A stretch of 64,000 nt of DNA from an uncultured Muribaculaceae bacterium (GCA_910585275.1 CAJUCW010000020.1:1-64000); one strand, 5' to 3'; positions 34,676 to 44,379 are shown, counted from the first letter of the stretch. Notes: generated from the sequence alone by a model not told the origin. Made by a program: numbers and translations.

Positions 34676-34915
34676 ATGTATATTTCAATGAAAATGATAA
34701 CAGATTTAGTGCCTCGTGTTAGAGAGGTAACCCGGATAATCTCCGATTGTTCAAGTGGTACCATGCCTTTTGAACAGGCGTTTGCACTCGCTCGATTCTA
34801 TTACGACTTTCAGGAAACCAACGCGATTATCGCCGAGGCGGAAGCTATTTGTTCTCATCACCAATTATCTGTAGTCGGTTTCTATAAAATCACCCGTTCC
34901 GGAAGACTTGGATAG
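34676..34915 (+). CDS. small hypothetical protein
   Basis: This 79-aa frame (an ATG at 34688 is an alternative start) has an amphipathic stretch DLVPRVREVTRIISDC and ALARFYYDFQETNAIIAEAEAIC. It has no signal peptide or motif I recognise. Its last 51 bases overlap the 3' end of the opposing GLPGLI gene, which weakens it. The composition of the first 60 residues is protein-like. The preceding 110 nt contain repeated TCATGTAA words. Confidence 0.35.
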   Translation: MYISMKMITDLVPRVREVTRIISDCSSGTMPFEQAFALARFYYDFQETNAIIAEAEAICSHHQLSVVGFYKITRSGRLG

Positions 34916-35692
34916 ATTTTCGGGTGAAATCTCAACATTGATACCCTTTGCCTTCAAATGCCCCATGGGATTGTCACGCATGGCTCTCTTTGCCCTGAGT
35001 ATGGCCTTTCGGTCACGTTTTTCATACTGTTCAGCTCCATATACGCCATTTATTATCTTTTCGGATTTTTCTATTCCGTCGGCGACATAACCATATTTGC
35101 CTCCTGTACCTCTGACTTCGAGAATCAATCCCGGAAGTCCATGAAATTTCCACGGGCCATCCTGTATCGGGATTTCAGGAGTGAACCATGCAGTCCAGTG
35201 TCGGCCATGATAATCGGTGTCGGCCCGGATGCATTCATATCCAAGAATTGTCTTTGTGCTGTCGCCAATCTCCCATGTCATCTCGGAATAAGGCTCGGTA
35301 TAATACACAGGTTCATCAGTGTCTAAAAGGTCATAGACCGTCATAATGGAGTCTGCGGAAGATTTCAGCACATAGACAGACTCAACTTTGCGCGGCAGTT
35401 TTGTAACATCTATAGAGCCTTGAGCAAGCATCGCTTGCAAAGCCGATTCCTGTGTCTTTTTGAAATTGGCAAGACCCTCGGGAGTGGATGACATTGAATC
35501 AACCTCTTCTGAACGGGGGTTGAAGAATTTTGACTGCGTGGAATTTGCGAGAAGATGATACTTGTGATTTCTCTCCTTGCCGTTCTCAAAGAAAGATATT
35601 TCGGAATAGCTGACCTCGATGTCGGCTTTCGGTTGAGCAAAGGCATTTATCGCTACGAGGAACAGGAGTAGAAATGTGATTCTCTGTTTCAT
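34865..35692 (-). CDS. GLPGLI family protein (type A paralogue)
   Basis: This 275-aa secreted protein has a signal peptide (about 1-19, ending INAFAQ). The family block DYHGRHWTAWFTPEIPIQDGPWKFHGLPGLILEV lies at about residues 160-195. It shares the start ADIEVSYSEISF and the ending FIETDY with the genes at 39148 and 41000. GLPGLI proteins are known only from Bacteroidota and have no proven function. This gene is the last of the leftward cluster, 5 nt after the outer-membrane receptor-like gene. Confidence 0.88.
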   Translation of the reverse strand: MKQRITFLLLFLVAINAFAQPKADIEVSYSEISFFENGKERNHKYHLLANSTQSKFFNPRSEEVDSMSSTPEGLANFKKTQESALQAMLAQGSIDVTKLPRKVESVYVLKSSADSIMTVYDLLDTDEPVYYTEPYSEMTWEIGDSTKTILGYECIRADTDYHGRHWTAWFTPEIPIQDGPWKFHGLPGLILEVRGTGGKYGYVADGIEKSEKIINGVYGAEQYEKRDRKAILRAKRAMRDNPMGHLKAKGINVEISPENLSKSSGTGDFIETDYR

Positions 35693-35697
35693 ATTGA

Positions 35698-38277
35698 TTA
35701 TTTTCTTATTGTTATCGAGAATAGAAGCTGACGGCCACGTAGTTGTCGTTGACTCTCGAATGATGAGAGTTGCGAGTAGGTGGTGTAGTTGTAGCTTCGT
35801 TTGTTGAGTATGTTTGTGAGCGACGCGGCAAACTCTATCCTCTTGTTGAGTTGAAAGGTCAGTTTGGTGTCAAGCATCACTATATTTTTATAATTATGTT
35901 CGGTCAGTTCATTGCGGTAATGTTCGCCGCTGACCGTCCATTGCCATTTTCTGTAGGGAATGAAAGTCAGGCTCAGTTCGTTCTCCATTGTCGAGAGCCA
36001 TGACTCGCTCAGACTGTTCATCGTCAGACGACTGTCGGAATAGTCTATGCGGTAGTCAAAGCTGAACCAGCGGCATGGATTTCCGTTGATTTTGCCTCCG
36101 ACACTCCATCCTGTGCTGACCGAATTTACCGATTGCTGCTGCGAGAGCAGATGCGCCTCGTTGCGTCTGAAAGAGCCGTTGACATTGCAGCTTCCGCGCA
36201 TGAAGTCGAGGGTCTTGCCTATGTTGCCCATCGCCATAAATGTCTTACCGTCGTTCCTGGCATCGGCATAGCTATAGACAACATAATCGCCATAAAGCTG
36301 TTGCGCCATAGTATATGGTACGTGATTCCACGACTGCATAACCATACCGTTGGCAAACAATCCGTGACGGGTGTGTTTGTAATTGATGCTTGCAGACACG
36401 TTCTGAGACGAAGAATTGTAGAAGTCATCTACACCGGACTTCAGGGTGCGGTAGTCGGTCATTATGAGGCCTGGATGGATAAGGTTGAGGTTCATCGGCG
36501 AGCGTCCGAGGCCTCCGCGCAAGGTCCCCGAAAAGCGGTTGTTGGGCTTCCAGTTGAAACTTAGCGACGGAGAGAAATAAACCTCGTCGTGGTTTGCAAT
36601 CGCTTTGTCAAAAGAATAATGGGCGTAACTGATGGGAATGTTGAATGCCAGGTTCACACGGCGCACCCAGTATTCAAACTTAGGGGTGGCATATACGGTG
36701 AGGTAGTTGGTGTTTACCACGTTTTCAGTCAGCCCCGGAAGCTCCTCCGGAAATTCGGGCAGTTGCGAATCCATCGAGCGGAGATAACCCTTTATGCCAC
36801 CTTCAAGACTCAGGGTCATGCCCTTTATGTTGAATGCGTAAGCCGCGCTCTCATGGGTATAGAAAGCGTGGTCTGAGATATGCTGATTGAACTGCTGACT
36901 GTCTATGTCGAGATTCAGCGTCTGTGGCAGTGACTCCCATTCGTTCACGCTCTGGAAGGTTACAAGGTGTTTGCCATTGAAGCGTTTTATCATCTTGAAT
37001 TTGTTGCCGACATAGTAATCCGGCAACTTTGCCGACTGTCCGTTGGGTAAAGACCCGGTTGTGGCGAGGCTGACATCATTCCAGTCTATATTTGTCTGGA
37101 GCGTGTTGTTGATAAACGCGGTCTTTTGGTTTAGCTCATATATGAACTTGCCGCTCAATGAATGGCTGTGTTCCTTGCCACTTCGGTTTTCGGGAATTAT
37201 ACGGTTTCCATCGTCAAGAAAATAAGTGGTGATGTTGGAGGCATCGGTTGTGACGCGGTTGAATGAATAGTCGATGTTGGCCTTAAACTCGCCTCGGCCG
37301 AATTTCCGCAGACTGTTTGTCGATACGAGGAAAGAGCGGTTGAACAGAGTCCGTTTGTCGTTTAGTGACGGCACTCCCGGCAGACCGACTCCGACATATC
37401 GGCTGAGACCTGTCTGCCGACGGTCGGCGAAGAAATCGGTACTTGACGATGCAAGGTTCTCGCCGGTATTGTTAGTGCGCAAGGTGGTTATGTTCTGGAA
37501 TCCGGGCATCACTGCCATAGCGAACAGCTCGCCGTCCCATATCGCCCCTTCCGGCTGCCACGACCAACCACCTCCGGCATCTCCGTGGAATGTCCACGTC
37601 GCTTTCGCCTTGTTTTTCAGTTTGAGGTTTATTGCAGCCTTATCTGAGAAGGATATTCCCGACAGTACCTGCATCGGCTGATGGTTCTCCATGACCTCGA
37701 CCGCACCCACATCCTCGTGGCTGATGCCGTTGGTGGCTATGCCATATTTGCCACCGAGGAGGTCGGAGCCTTCGATATAGAATTTGTTGATGTCCTCTCC
37801 CTGATATTGTATCTTGCCATTGTTGGCAACATCTATTCCGGGCATGCGTTTCAGCACGTCACCGATGGAGCGGTCCTGCTGTTGGGCAAAGCTGCCGACA
37901 TTATAGGTAATTGTATCGCCTTGTTCGCGAATGCGGTCAGACTTGACCGTTACTTCTTTGAGTAAGGTGGTTCCCGGCTCCATATAGACGGTCAATGGAA
38001 AACTAACGCTGTCAAGTGGAATGGATTGCTTGGCAAAGCTCATCATGGTAACTTCCAGACGGCAACCATCCACCGACGGCATATTGATAGAGAAGCCTCC
38101 GTTAGTCTTTGACGAAGAAAATTTTTTAATCTTGCCGTCAGCTCCTTTGACAATAACCGAAGCTCCGACAAGAGGTTCGTTGCTATCCTTGTCGATAACG
38201 TTGCCGGTCACATTGACCTGGGCCACTGCACTCGCCGAAACAAGGATGCATATCAGATAAATGAAAAGTCGATTCAT
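35698..38277 (-). CDS. outer-membrane beta-barrel protein with CarboxypepD_reg-like and plug domains
   Basis: This 859-aa protein has a signal peptide (about 1-19), a CarboxypepD_reg-like domain (about 22-105, VTGNVIDKDSNEPLVGASVIVKG), a plug-like region (ERSIGDVLKRMPGIDV.. GKYGIA, about 130-225) and a long barrel ending SITIRK. It is of the TonB-dependent-receptor type that stands next to GLPGLI genes in Bacteroidota. Its gene overlaps the GLPGLI gene at 38274 by four bases. Partnership between barrel and GLPGLI proteins is inferred from this linkage. Confidence 0.85.
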   Translation of the reverse strand: MNRLFIYLICILVSASAVAQVNVTGNVIDKDSNEPLVGASVIVKGADGKIKKFSSSKTNGGFSINMPSVDGCRLEVTMMSFAKQSIPLDSVSFPLTVYMEPGTTLLKEVTVKSDRIREQGDTITYNVGSFAQQQDRSIGDVLKRMPGIDVANNGKIQYQGEDINKFYIEGSDLLGGKYGIATNGISHEDVGAVEVMENHQPMQVLSGISFSDKAAINLKLKNKAKATWTFHGDAGGGWSWQPEGAIWDGELFAMAVMPGFQNITTLRTNNTGENLASSSTDFFADRRQTGLSRYVGVGLPGVPSLNDKRTLFNRSFLVSTNSLRKFGRGEFKANIDYSFNRVTTDASNITTYFLDDGNRIIPENRSGKEHSHSLSGKFIYELNQKTAFINNTLQTNIDWNDVSLATTGSLPNGQSAKLPDYYVGNKFKMIKRFNGKHLVTFQSVNEWESLPQTLNLDIDSQQFNQHISDHAFYTHESAAYAFNIKGMTLSLEGGIKGYLRSMDSQLPEFPEELPGLTENVVNTNYLTVYATPKFEYWVRRVNLAFNIPISYAHYSFDKAIANHDEVYFSPSLSFNWKPNNRFSGTLRGGLGRSPMNLNLIHPGLIMTDYRTLKSGVDDFYNSSSQNVSASINYKHTRHGLFANGMVMQSWNHVPYTMAQQLYGDYVVYSYADARNDGKTFMAMGNIGKTLDFMRGSCNVNGSFRRNEAHLLSQQQSVNSVSTGWSVGGKINGNPCRWFSFDYRIDYSDSRLTMNSLSESWLSTMENELSLTFIPYRKWQWTVSGEHYRNELTEHNYKNIVMLDTKLTFQLNKRIEFAASLTNILNKRSYNYTTYSQLSSFESQRQLRGRQLLFSITIRK

Positions 38278-39134
38278 AAGTCATGTGGATAATCGGTTTC
38301 TTCCTTGTCGTAGTTTACCGTTTTCGGTTTGTTTTCATTCGGAGTCTCTTTGATATTCAAATCAAAAGCCGCCTTGATTTTAGCAACTAAATTGGAATGT
38401 TTATACCGCCACCAGTTGTTGAAAAATTTGTCTCTTTTAACATCGAAATAATCATCCGATTTTCTATTGCTATAAAATCCCACTTCTCCCAGACCATTAT
38501 TCATAAGTCCACATCCCACGAACACATAATCTTTGTTGGTATCGTATGCCTCAAGAATAAGGCCGGGAAGGCCGCAAAGTTTCCAAGGACCTTCCTGCAC
38601 CGGGATTTCCGGGGCGAACCACGCTGTCCATCGACGGCCTCGGTAATCGGTTGTAGCTTTGAAACACTCGTATCCAAGTATCTCTTTTGATTCATCAGTC
38701 GTCTTCCACTCCGGTTTCTCCCATTCCTCCTTATATCGCCATGGAGTCATGTCGAAATAGTCCTCCTCTATAATCGCATTGGCCGAATAATCTTTATAGA
38801 GATACGACCTTTTATGACCGCTCAGGGTTGCGAATACGTTGGGATTACCTTTGTCCATCTCTGCCTTCAGCATCCCCCAGGCAGCATCCGGGTTTGCAAG
38901 TTTAAGAGAGTCCTGGAAAAATTGCTTTACATTGCAAAATAATGATTTTGTCTTGCCGATTCTAAGTATCATTTCATCCTTGAAAAACAATGAATCGCGA
39001 TGAAGCGTGTCGGTTACCTCAATACGGTTATAGCGCGCTTCAAGGATGGCAGGTTCGGCATCCTTCACCCAGTTGTCGGCGTAGGTTGTAACGACACCGA
39101 CAGCCAGAATTATATAGGCAAATAATCTTTTCAT
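38274..39134 (-). CDS. GLPGLI family protein (type B paralogue)
   Basis: This protein is about 286 aa; the start at 39134 begins the signal peptide MKRLFAYIILAVGVVTTYA. The family block YRGRRWTAWFAPEIPVQEGPWKLCGLPGLILEAYD lies at about residues 170-205. It is closely related to the gene at 40114, with nearly the same leader and 5' sequence, and differs from the type A copies by the N-terminal WVKDAEPAILEARY motif and the C-terminal DKFFNNWWRYKHSN. It follows the type A gene at 39148. Confidence 0.88.
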   Translation of the reverse strand: MKRLFAYIILAVGVVTTYADNWVKDAEPAILEARYNRIEVTDTLHRDSLFFKDEMILRIGKTKSLFCNVKQFFQDSLKLANPDAAWGMLKAEMDKGNPNVFATLSGHKRSYLYKDYSANAIIEEDYFDMTPWRYKEEWEKPEWKTTDESKEILGYECFKATTDYRGRRWTAWFAPEIPVQEGPWKLCGLPGLILEAYDTNKDYVFVGCGLMNNGLGEVGFYSNRKSDDYFDVKRDKFFNNWWRYKHSNLVAKIKAAFDLNIKETPNENKPKTVNYDKEETDYPHDL

Positions 39135-39147
39135 AAGGTTAGATTTT

Positions 39148-40026
39148 TCAGTGGTAATCTGTTTCGAGGAAATCAATGTGTAGATCCGGCTTGTCATTGT
39201 ATTCTATGTCAGGCATATCTATCTTGCTTCCATCAGGAGCGTTTTGTATGAGCATCCTTGACATTGAATCTCCTTTAAGCAGGAATTTTCTTTGGGCAGC
39301 CAGCATCTCAATTCTCGACACCATTTCATAATCTTTCACATTATAGATAGGCTTCATAAAAATATTGGATTCTTCGATTCCGTCGGCAACGAATGAATGT
39401 TGTCCCGTTGAATCGGCAGCCTCCAAAATCAAGCCCGGTAATCCACAAAATTTCCAAGGACCGTCTTGTATCGGTATCTCCGGTGTAAACCAAACCTTCC
39501 AATGGCGGCCATGAAAATCAGTTTCGGCAACTATACATTCATAACCAAGAATACTTTTCGTAGAATCTCCAATTTGCCATTGCATTTCACCAAGTGGTTC
39601 TGTATAATAATGACTATGGGAACTTCCATTTTTGTCGTATAATGAAAGTGTTGAATCATTCCTTGATTTTAATATGTACATCCTGCACTGTGGCAGAGCA
39701 TTGTCATCAAATACACCGGTTTCTGCATATTTCGATGCCATGTTTTTAATAATTTCACGATAGATTGCTCTCCCGGAAGATGTCGTGCGAAGGGAATCGA
39801 TGTATTCACATTGCTGATTGTAGAATTTTGATTCGACACTATTTGCCAACAACACCATTTGGTATTCGGCAGTATAAGCCTTGGCATCGGTTTTGAGATG
39901 CTCCTCGTGGCACAAATAGCTCACCCGGATTTCCGCCCTCGGGCAATCCGGTTTTTTCTTTTTTGCGACAGCTCCCAGAGCGACGCATATAAGAAGTAGT
40001 ATTGAAATAAGTCTGTTTGTTGTCAT
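39148..40026 (-). CDS. GLPGLI family protein (type A paralogue)
   Basis: This 292-aa protein has a signal peptide (about 1-21) followed by KKKKPDCPRAEIRVSY, which nearly repeats the KKKQDYPRAEIKVSY of the gene at 41000. The block DFHGRHWKVWFTPEIPIQDGPWKFCGLPGLILEA lies at about residues 180-215. The ending is FLETDYH. It forms with the type B gene at 38274 a two-gene unit that is repeated by 41000 plus 40114. Confidence 0.88.
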   Translation of the reverse strand: MTTNRLISILLLICVALGAVAKKKKPDCPRAEIRVSYLCHEEHLKTDAKAYTAEYQMVLLANSVESKFYNQQCEYIDSLRTTSSGRAIYREIIKNMASKYAETGVFDDNALPQCRMYILKSRNDSTLSLYDKNGSSHSHYYTEPLGEMQWQIGDSTKSILGYECIVAETDFHGRHWKVWFTPEIPIQDGPWKFCGLPGLILEAADSTGQHSFVADGIEESNIFMKPIYNVKDYEMVSRIEMLAAQRKFLLKGDSMSRMLIQNAPDGSKIDMPDIEYNDKPDLHIDFLETDYH

Positions 40027-40113
40027 TGTCTTTTAATGTTCATCGTCAGCACAATATAGAGATTAGTTATTCAAGTTTCGTAAGTTCGACTTGCTGATTT
40101 CAGATTGAAAAAA

Positions 40114-40986
40114 TTAGCGATATGAACCGTTGTCATGTGGATAATTTGTTTCCTCTCTGTCGCCGTGTATCACTCTCGGTTCGTTGTCTCCTGGAGTCGC
40201 TTTGGGCCCTACACCAAAAGCAGCATTCATCTTTGCGCCGAAATTGGAGTGCTTATATTTCCACCAGTTTTTGAAAAACTTGTCACGGGTCACGGTGGTG
40301 CGACCTCGCCGATCGTCATAGGTGAAAATACCAACCTCTGAATTCGGATTCTGCGTCAGACCATCCGCCTCAAAATGATACTCTTCATTATTATCGTATG
40401 CCTCAAGAATCAGCCCCGGCAGTCCGCAAAGTTTCCAAGGACCTTCCTGAACAGGTATTTCCGGTGTGAACCACGCTGTCCATTTGCGTCCCCGGTAATC
40501 GGCAATGGCTTTGATACATTGATAACCGACTATCTCTTTCGACTCATCCATTATTTCCCATTCAGGTTTTTCCCAGTCTTCGGTATATTGCCAACGTTCC
40601 AAATCGAAATACTCCCGTTCTGTCACTTTCCCTTCGGGGATATTCTTGTAAATATAACTCCAATAGTGACCGGATAACAGCTGTGTGTCATCCCTTTTGT
40701 CGCTCATGACTCTTGCCCTGTCAATCTCCCAGAATGTAGCTGGATCAACAGCTGTTATGGAATCCTTCCATAGTCTCTTTACTCCACAGAACACGGATTT
40801 ATCTTTCCCGATGCGCAACATTACGGGGTCTTTAGTAAAATGAGAAGAACGTTTGGTCGTGTCATAAACCTCTGTTCGGGTATAATGCACTTCCAGTATT
40901 GCCGGTTCCGCATCTTTTATCCATTTGTCGGCATAGGCTGCAATAACACCGATAACCAAAAATATATAGGCAAATAATCTTTTCAT
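40114..40986 (-). CDS. GLPGLI family protein (type B paralogue)
   Basis: This 290-aa protein has a signal peptide MKRLFAYIFLVIGVIAAYA and a second block YRGRKWTAWFTPEIPVQEGPWKLCGLPGLILEAYD at about residues 165-200. It is highly similar along its length to the gene at 38274, including the Cys in FCGVKRLWKDS and the ending NYPHDNGSYR. The bases upstream (TCATAAGGTTGGATTTTTCA) match those before the other type B gene, so the unit was duplicated at DNA level. Confidence 0.88.
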   Translation of the reverse strand: MKRLFAYIFLVIGVIAAYADKWIKDAEPAILEVHYTRTEVYDTTKRSSHFTKDPVMLRIGKDKSVFCGVKRLWKDSITAVDPATFWEIDRARVMSDKRDDTQLLSGHYWSYIYKNIPEGKVTEREYFDLERWQYTEDWEKPEWEIMDESKEIVGYQCIKAIADYRGRKWTAWFTPEIPVQEGPWKLCGLPGLILEAYDNNEEYHFEADGLTQNPNSEVGIFTYDDRRGRTTVTRDKFFKNWWKYKHSNFGAKMNAAFGVGPKATPGDNEPRVIHGDREETNYPHDNGSYR

Positions 40987-40999
40987 AAGGTTGGATTTT

Positions 41000-41869
41000 T
41001 CAGTGGTAATCTGTTTCGAGATAGTCGTACTTTCGGCTTTCCTCAGTTATCGGCGCATCGACACCGCCGCCAAGTTCGAATCCCGTTGCAGCCTTGAACA
41101 TTGCGTTGCTGTTTTCCCGGTAGTGTCTTTGGGCACGGAGCATGTCTTTTCTGTCCATCTTCTCATACTCTGTATTGAAAACGGGAAAAATAGGCTGTGA
41201 GCTTGTCTCAATTCCAGTGACAGTAAATCTATGTTGTCCTGACGGTTCGCTTGCTTCCATAACAAGCCCGGGCAGACCGCAGAGCTTCCAAGGGCCGTCT
41301 TGCAGAGGAATTTCGGGAGTGAACCATACCGTCCATTCCCTCCCGTGATAATCGGCAGTAGCCATGATGCACTGATAGTCCAGAATCATTCTGGTGCTGT
41401 CTTCCACTATATCCCATTTAATTTCAGAGAAGGGTTCGTCATAGTAACCGCATTCACCCATTCCGGCTTGATCGTAGGTGATAGAAACTGATTTGGCAAA
41501 ATCTTTCGTAACATATAAACGCGAGTGATATACCACACCGTCCATAGCACTACGATCCCGATTTTGTACATATGCCGCGACGGCTGCATCAAACATCTGC
41601 CTTTCTTTCGCTCTACCCGACGGTGTAGAAAGCAACGAATCCCTATACTCTGTACTCGGGCAATAAAACTTACTCTGATTACGGTTTGCAAGCAGGATGA
41701 AAGGTGTGTTTTGCTCCACGACTCCGTCATTCCCACGCATAAACTTCTTGTGGTAGTTATAGCTAACCTTGATTTCTGCCCGGGGATAGTCTTGCTTCTT
41801 CTTTTCCGCACTTGCTCCGAGAGTCAGGAAAAGTAGAACCGATATTGTGATAAATCTTTTTATTGTCAT
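41000..41869 (-). CDS. GLPGLI family protein (type A paralogue), first gene of the cluster
   Basis: This protein is about 289 aa; the start at 41869 gives the signal peptide MTIKRFITISVLLFLTLGASA, and an ATG at 41896 would add nine residues. The block DYHGREWTVWFTPEIPLQDGPWKLCGLPGLVMEAS is present. It is promoter-proximal: a TAAATTTG box and a CRP/FNR-like palindrome lie upstream. It probably heads a six-gene leftward transcript of GLPGLI proteins and the outer-membrane protein. Confidence 0.88.
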   Translation of the reverse strand: MTIKRFITISVLLFLTLGASAEKKKQDYPRAEIKVSYNYHKKFMRGNDGVVEQNTPFILLANRNQSKFYCPSTEYRDSLLSTPSGRAKERQMFDAAVAAYVQNRDRSAMDGVVYHSRLYVTKDFAKSVSITYDQAGMGECGYYDEPFSEIKWDIVEDSTRMILDYQCIMATADYHGREWTVWFTPEIPLQDGPWKLCGLPGLVMEASEPSGQHRFTVTGIETSSQPIFPVFNTEYEKMDRKDMLRAQRHYRENSNAMFKAATGFELGGGVDAPITEESRKYDYLETDYH

Positions 41870-41915
41870 TGCCTTTTGACAAATTCTTATTTTCATAGAT
41901 ATTGAAATTCAGTCG

Positions 41916-41959
41916 CAAATTTACACAATATAAACGATAAAACTGTGACAAATGTCACA
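41916..41959 (-). promoter_or_regulatory. GLPGLI-cluster promoter with CRP/FNR-like palindrome
   Basis: On the minus strand the -7 box TAAATTTG is at 41923-41916. The perfect inverted repeat TGTGACA-AA-TGTCACA lies at 41944-41959, its centre 32 bp upstream of the box centre, or near -41 from the expected transcript start. No TTTG -33 element is found at the usual distance, so an activator at the palindrome is likely. The same arrangement recurs at 46307 and 57386. Confidence 0.65.
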
Positions 41960-42127
41960 AATTCTTTGTAATTTTTTGCATTTACATACCAGGGAGTGTT
42001 CGTCAGATTCTTGTTGTTGTCTCATTATCGAGTCTTCAGTTGTGCGTCGATATTAAGCCAGATGTCTAACGGCAGGTGAATGGCGTTCTGCCAGATTCAG
42101 ACTTGGAACTGGTTGCCTACAACCCTC

Positions 42128-42190
42128 TGAAAATCAATGATTGCATTTTCTAAAGGTCTTAATGAAGCCGTGTCCTGTCTTAATGGACTC
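42128..42190 (-). repeat. 63-nt repeat after the TPR-LuxR gene, copy A
   Basis: It resembles 47719-47781 in order and spacing: TGAAAATCAA..TTG..TTTTY.AAA.GTCTTAATGA...GTCTTAA. It directly follows the stop codon of the gene at 42191, as copy B directly follows the GNAT gene. The core GAAAAT...ATTTTC can pair, so it may be a terminator or 3' processing element. Between this repeat and the GLPGLI promoter (41960-42127) nothing else is seen. Confidence 0.45.
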
Positions 42191-43852
42191 TTAATCATTG
42201 CCCCGGCTTCTAAGAAAGGCGACTATATCTTCCTTTTCGGGCACTCCGAGCTTCTTCCGTATAGACGATTTGCGGACGTAGATTGTGGAGGTAGTCTGAC
42301 CAGTGATTACGCTAATCTCTTTTGTCGAGAATCCTGCTACCATCAGAACGATAATCTGCTCCTCTTTCGGGGTGAGTTGTTCTCCATATTGTCTGTGCAG
42401 TTTACTGTAAAATCCGGAATAGAGGCTGTCGATCATCTCGAATACCTTTTCCCAATCTACAAGTTCTCCGTTGGTTTTGCCATCAATGGCAGAGATTTTA
42501 CGCAGCATTTCACAATTCTGCTCAGTAGGAGTCTCTGCCACCATCTTTATTATGCCAAGCTGTTTTAGCATCAAGCCTCGTAAAGATGAAGAGTCTGCTG
42601 TTTCAGGCTCCTGCGCAGGCACAGATCTGTACTCGTCCACCATTTTCTGCAACGCTTCGATACGTTCCTCATTGTCGCGTTCGCGCTGACGGCGTAGTAT
42701 GAATATCCATGCACTGCCGCCAAGAATCAAAAGTGCCGCAAGACTTATAATAAGTATTATCACAGTTTTGTGGTCGCTTTCGGCTTTCAGCGTCAGTGCG
42801 CGGTTCTGCTGGCGCAACGCACCGCGTTCCGACTCCCACTGTGACGCCTTCATGCGGTTGAAGCGCTCGTTCTGGCGGTTGTTCAGTCTGTTGATATGCG
42901 TCAGTTTTATGCGTCCGGTCTGTCTGAAATCAATCATGGCATGGAGCAGATTGCTATAGCTGCGGAAGTAAGCGTCTTCATCACCTCTCAGTCTGACAGC
43001 AATGCTGTCGGCTGTTTTAAGATGATGTGTCGCCAGATTCACATTTCCTCTGTTCAGAGCATTAATGGCATATTGGAAGTGGAGCATATCGGCGGCACCG
43101 TTGTCGGGTCCGGCTTTGCTGAATATATCGCTGACAAGTCTGTCGCTTTCTCCATCTCGTCCGGCCTCAGTAAGAAGCTGTGACTGCTCAACCATAAACA
43201 GAAACTGCTTGTCACCCCAGTGGTGGCTACGGGCATAGTCGATAAGCTCGTTCACAAGATATAAGGCAGAGTCAATTTCTCCGGCATACTCATATCCAGC
43301 CAAGAGCATATACTTTGCCTCCATCTTTCTCAGAGTATCGGTTTCGAGTATATGAAGCCTTTTTGCCAACGGTATAATTGGGCGGCCTTGATATTCAGAT
43401 GCACCGAGCAAGACGCGGATTCTCAATGCCTCTGTCATTAGAGAATCGGGCACATTCGACAGCTTTGTAAGAGAATCAAGCATTGCGATTGAACCGGGAG
43501 TGTCGCCAACCCAAAACTTGTAGAATGCAAGTGCGGTGCCGCTTCGTATGTCTTTCACAATATCTTTTCCTCGATAATAATTGTGGGCAAAGGTAATCAA
43601 TGAGTCCCCAATCATTGAGCGGTTGCGCTTCATGTGACCGAATGCGTTGAGGTAGTGGTATTTTGCTTTCAAGGAGTCAACCTTGAGGTCTGACGGATCT
43701 ATCGCCTTCAAAATAGCCAATGCGCTGTCCGGATTACTTTCCATCAATCGCTCGGCCTGACCGATTTCCTTGTCATGCGTTGCCCTCGACTTCGAACAAG
43801 ATGCGAGTATGACAATGACTAATAGCACGTATATTATTTTTCTCATTTTCAA
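42191..43852 (-). CDS. membrane-anchored TPR protein with LuxR-type HTH
   Basis: This 553-aa protein starts with a lipoprotein-like signal (VIVILASCSKS). TPR-like helices fill about residues 30-330, a membrane segment follows (about 358-378), then a coiled region, and a LuxR-type HTH at the C-terminus (LTPKEEQIIVLMVAGFSTKEISVITGQTTSTIYVRKSSIRKKLGV, about 492-537). It suits a sensor whose periplasmic TPR part signals through the membrane to a cytoplasmic DNA-binding domain. It lies just upstream of the GLPGLI cluster in the same direction and may regulate it. Confidence 0.8.
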   Translation of the reverse strand: MKMRKIIYVLLVIVILASCSKSRATHDKEIGQAERLMESNPDSALAILKAIDPSDLKVDSLKAKYHYLNAFGHMKRNRSMIGDSLITFAHNYYRGKDIVKDIRSGTALAFYKFWVGDTPGSIAMLDSLTKLSNVPDSLMTEALRIRVLLGASEYQGRPIIPLAKRLHILETDTLRKMEAKYMLLAGYEYAGEIDSALYLVNELIDYARSHHWGDKQFLFMVEQSQLLTEAGRDGESDRLVSDIFSKAGPDNGAADMLHFQYAINALNRGNVNLATHHLKTADSIAVRLRGDEDAYFRSYSNLLHAMIDFRQTGRIKLTHINRLNNRQNERFNRMKASQWESERGALRQQNRALTLKAESDHKTVIILIISLAALLILGGSAWIFILRRQRERDNEERIEALQKMVDEYRSVPAQEPETADSSSLRGLMLKQLGIIKMVAETPTEQNCEMLRKISAIDGKTNGELVDWEKVFEMIDSLYSGFYSKLHRQYGEQLTPKEEQIIVLMVAGFSTKEISVITGQTTSTIYVRKSSIRKKLGVPEKEDIVAFLRSRGND

Positions 43853-44379
43853 ATTCGGTATGAGACTTATTATTTATTATAACGTTCTCATTGTCTAAAA
43901 TAGATAAGGCAGGTTATTTTAGTTCTAATTCGATGTCCTCTATTGATGGCAGAGAACTCTTGAATTCGTCAGGAATGAATTTTTATGTCACGACCGAGCG
44001 ACTTTGAACCTTTCTTCGGTCGTTTAGCCCGCTAAACTCCCTCTTCAAGTTTCAAAATCGTCTCGAAAATCTGACGAAATCTTGAAAAAGAAAAAAGTTT
44101 CAACAACTTCAATTACAAAATTATAAAAATATTCTGACAAAGATGACATAAAATATGATGAATCTGTTTAATCCAAGGCGGCGTTTCCCTTCGCCGGTTT
44201 TTAGATTTAGAACGGTGTCGATTCGGTTTATCTCATAGGTTGTTAAAACGCTTTTGATTAAAGGTATTGGGAAATCCTGTCAGATTAGGTCTGGAAGTAG
44301 GTCATAAAAACAGACCGAGCGAGAGAAATGTGGTCAGACTTCCATTAACCATCGTTTTTAACAACCTCTTAATTCAAAG
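43853..44379. other. gene-poor region with a 13-bp inverted repeat
   Basis: No supported gene is seen in this 527-nt stretch. GGTTGTTAAAACG at 44238-44250 is the near-complement of CGTTTTTAACAACC at 44353-44366, and between them GGTCTGGAAGT and CAGACTTCCA also pair. This frames about 130 nt that could be a small non-coding or MITE-like element. The rest is AT-rich without clear structure. Confidence 0.4.
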
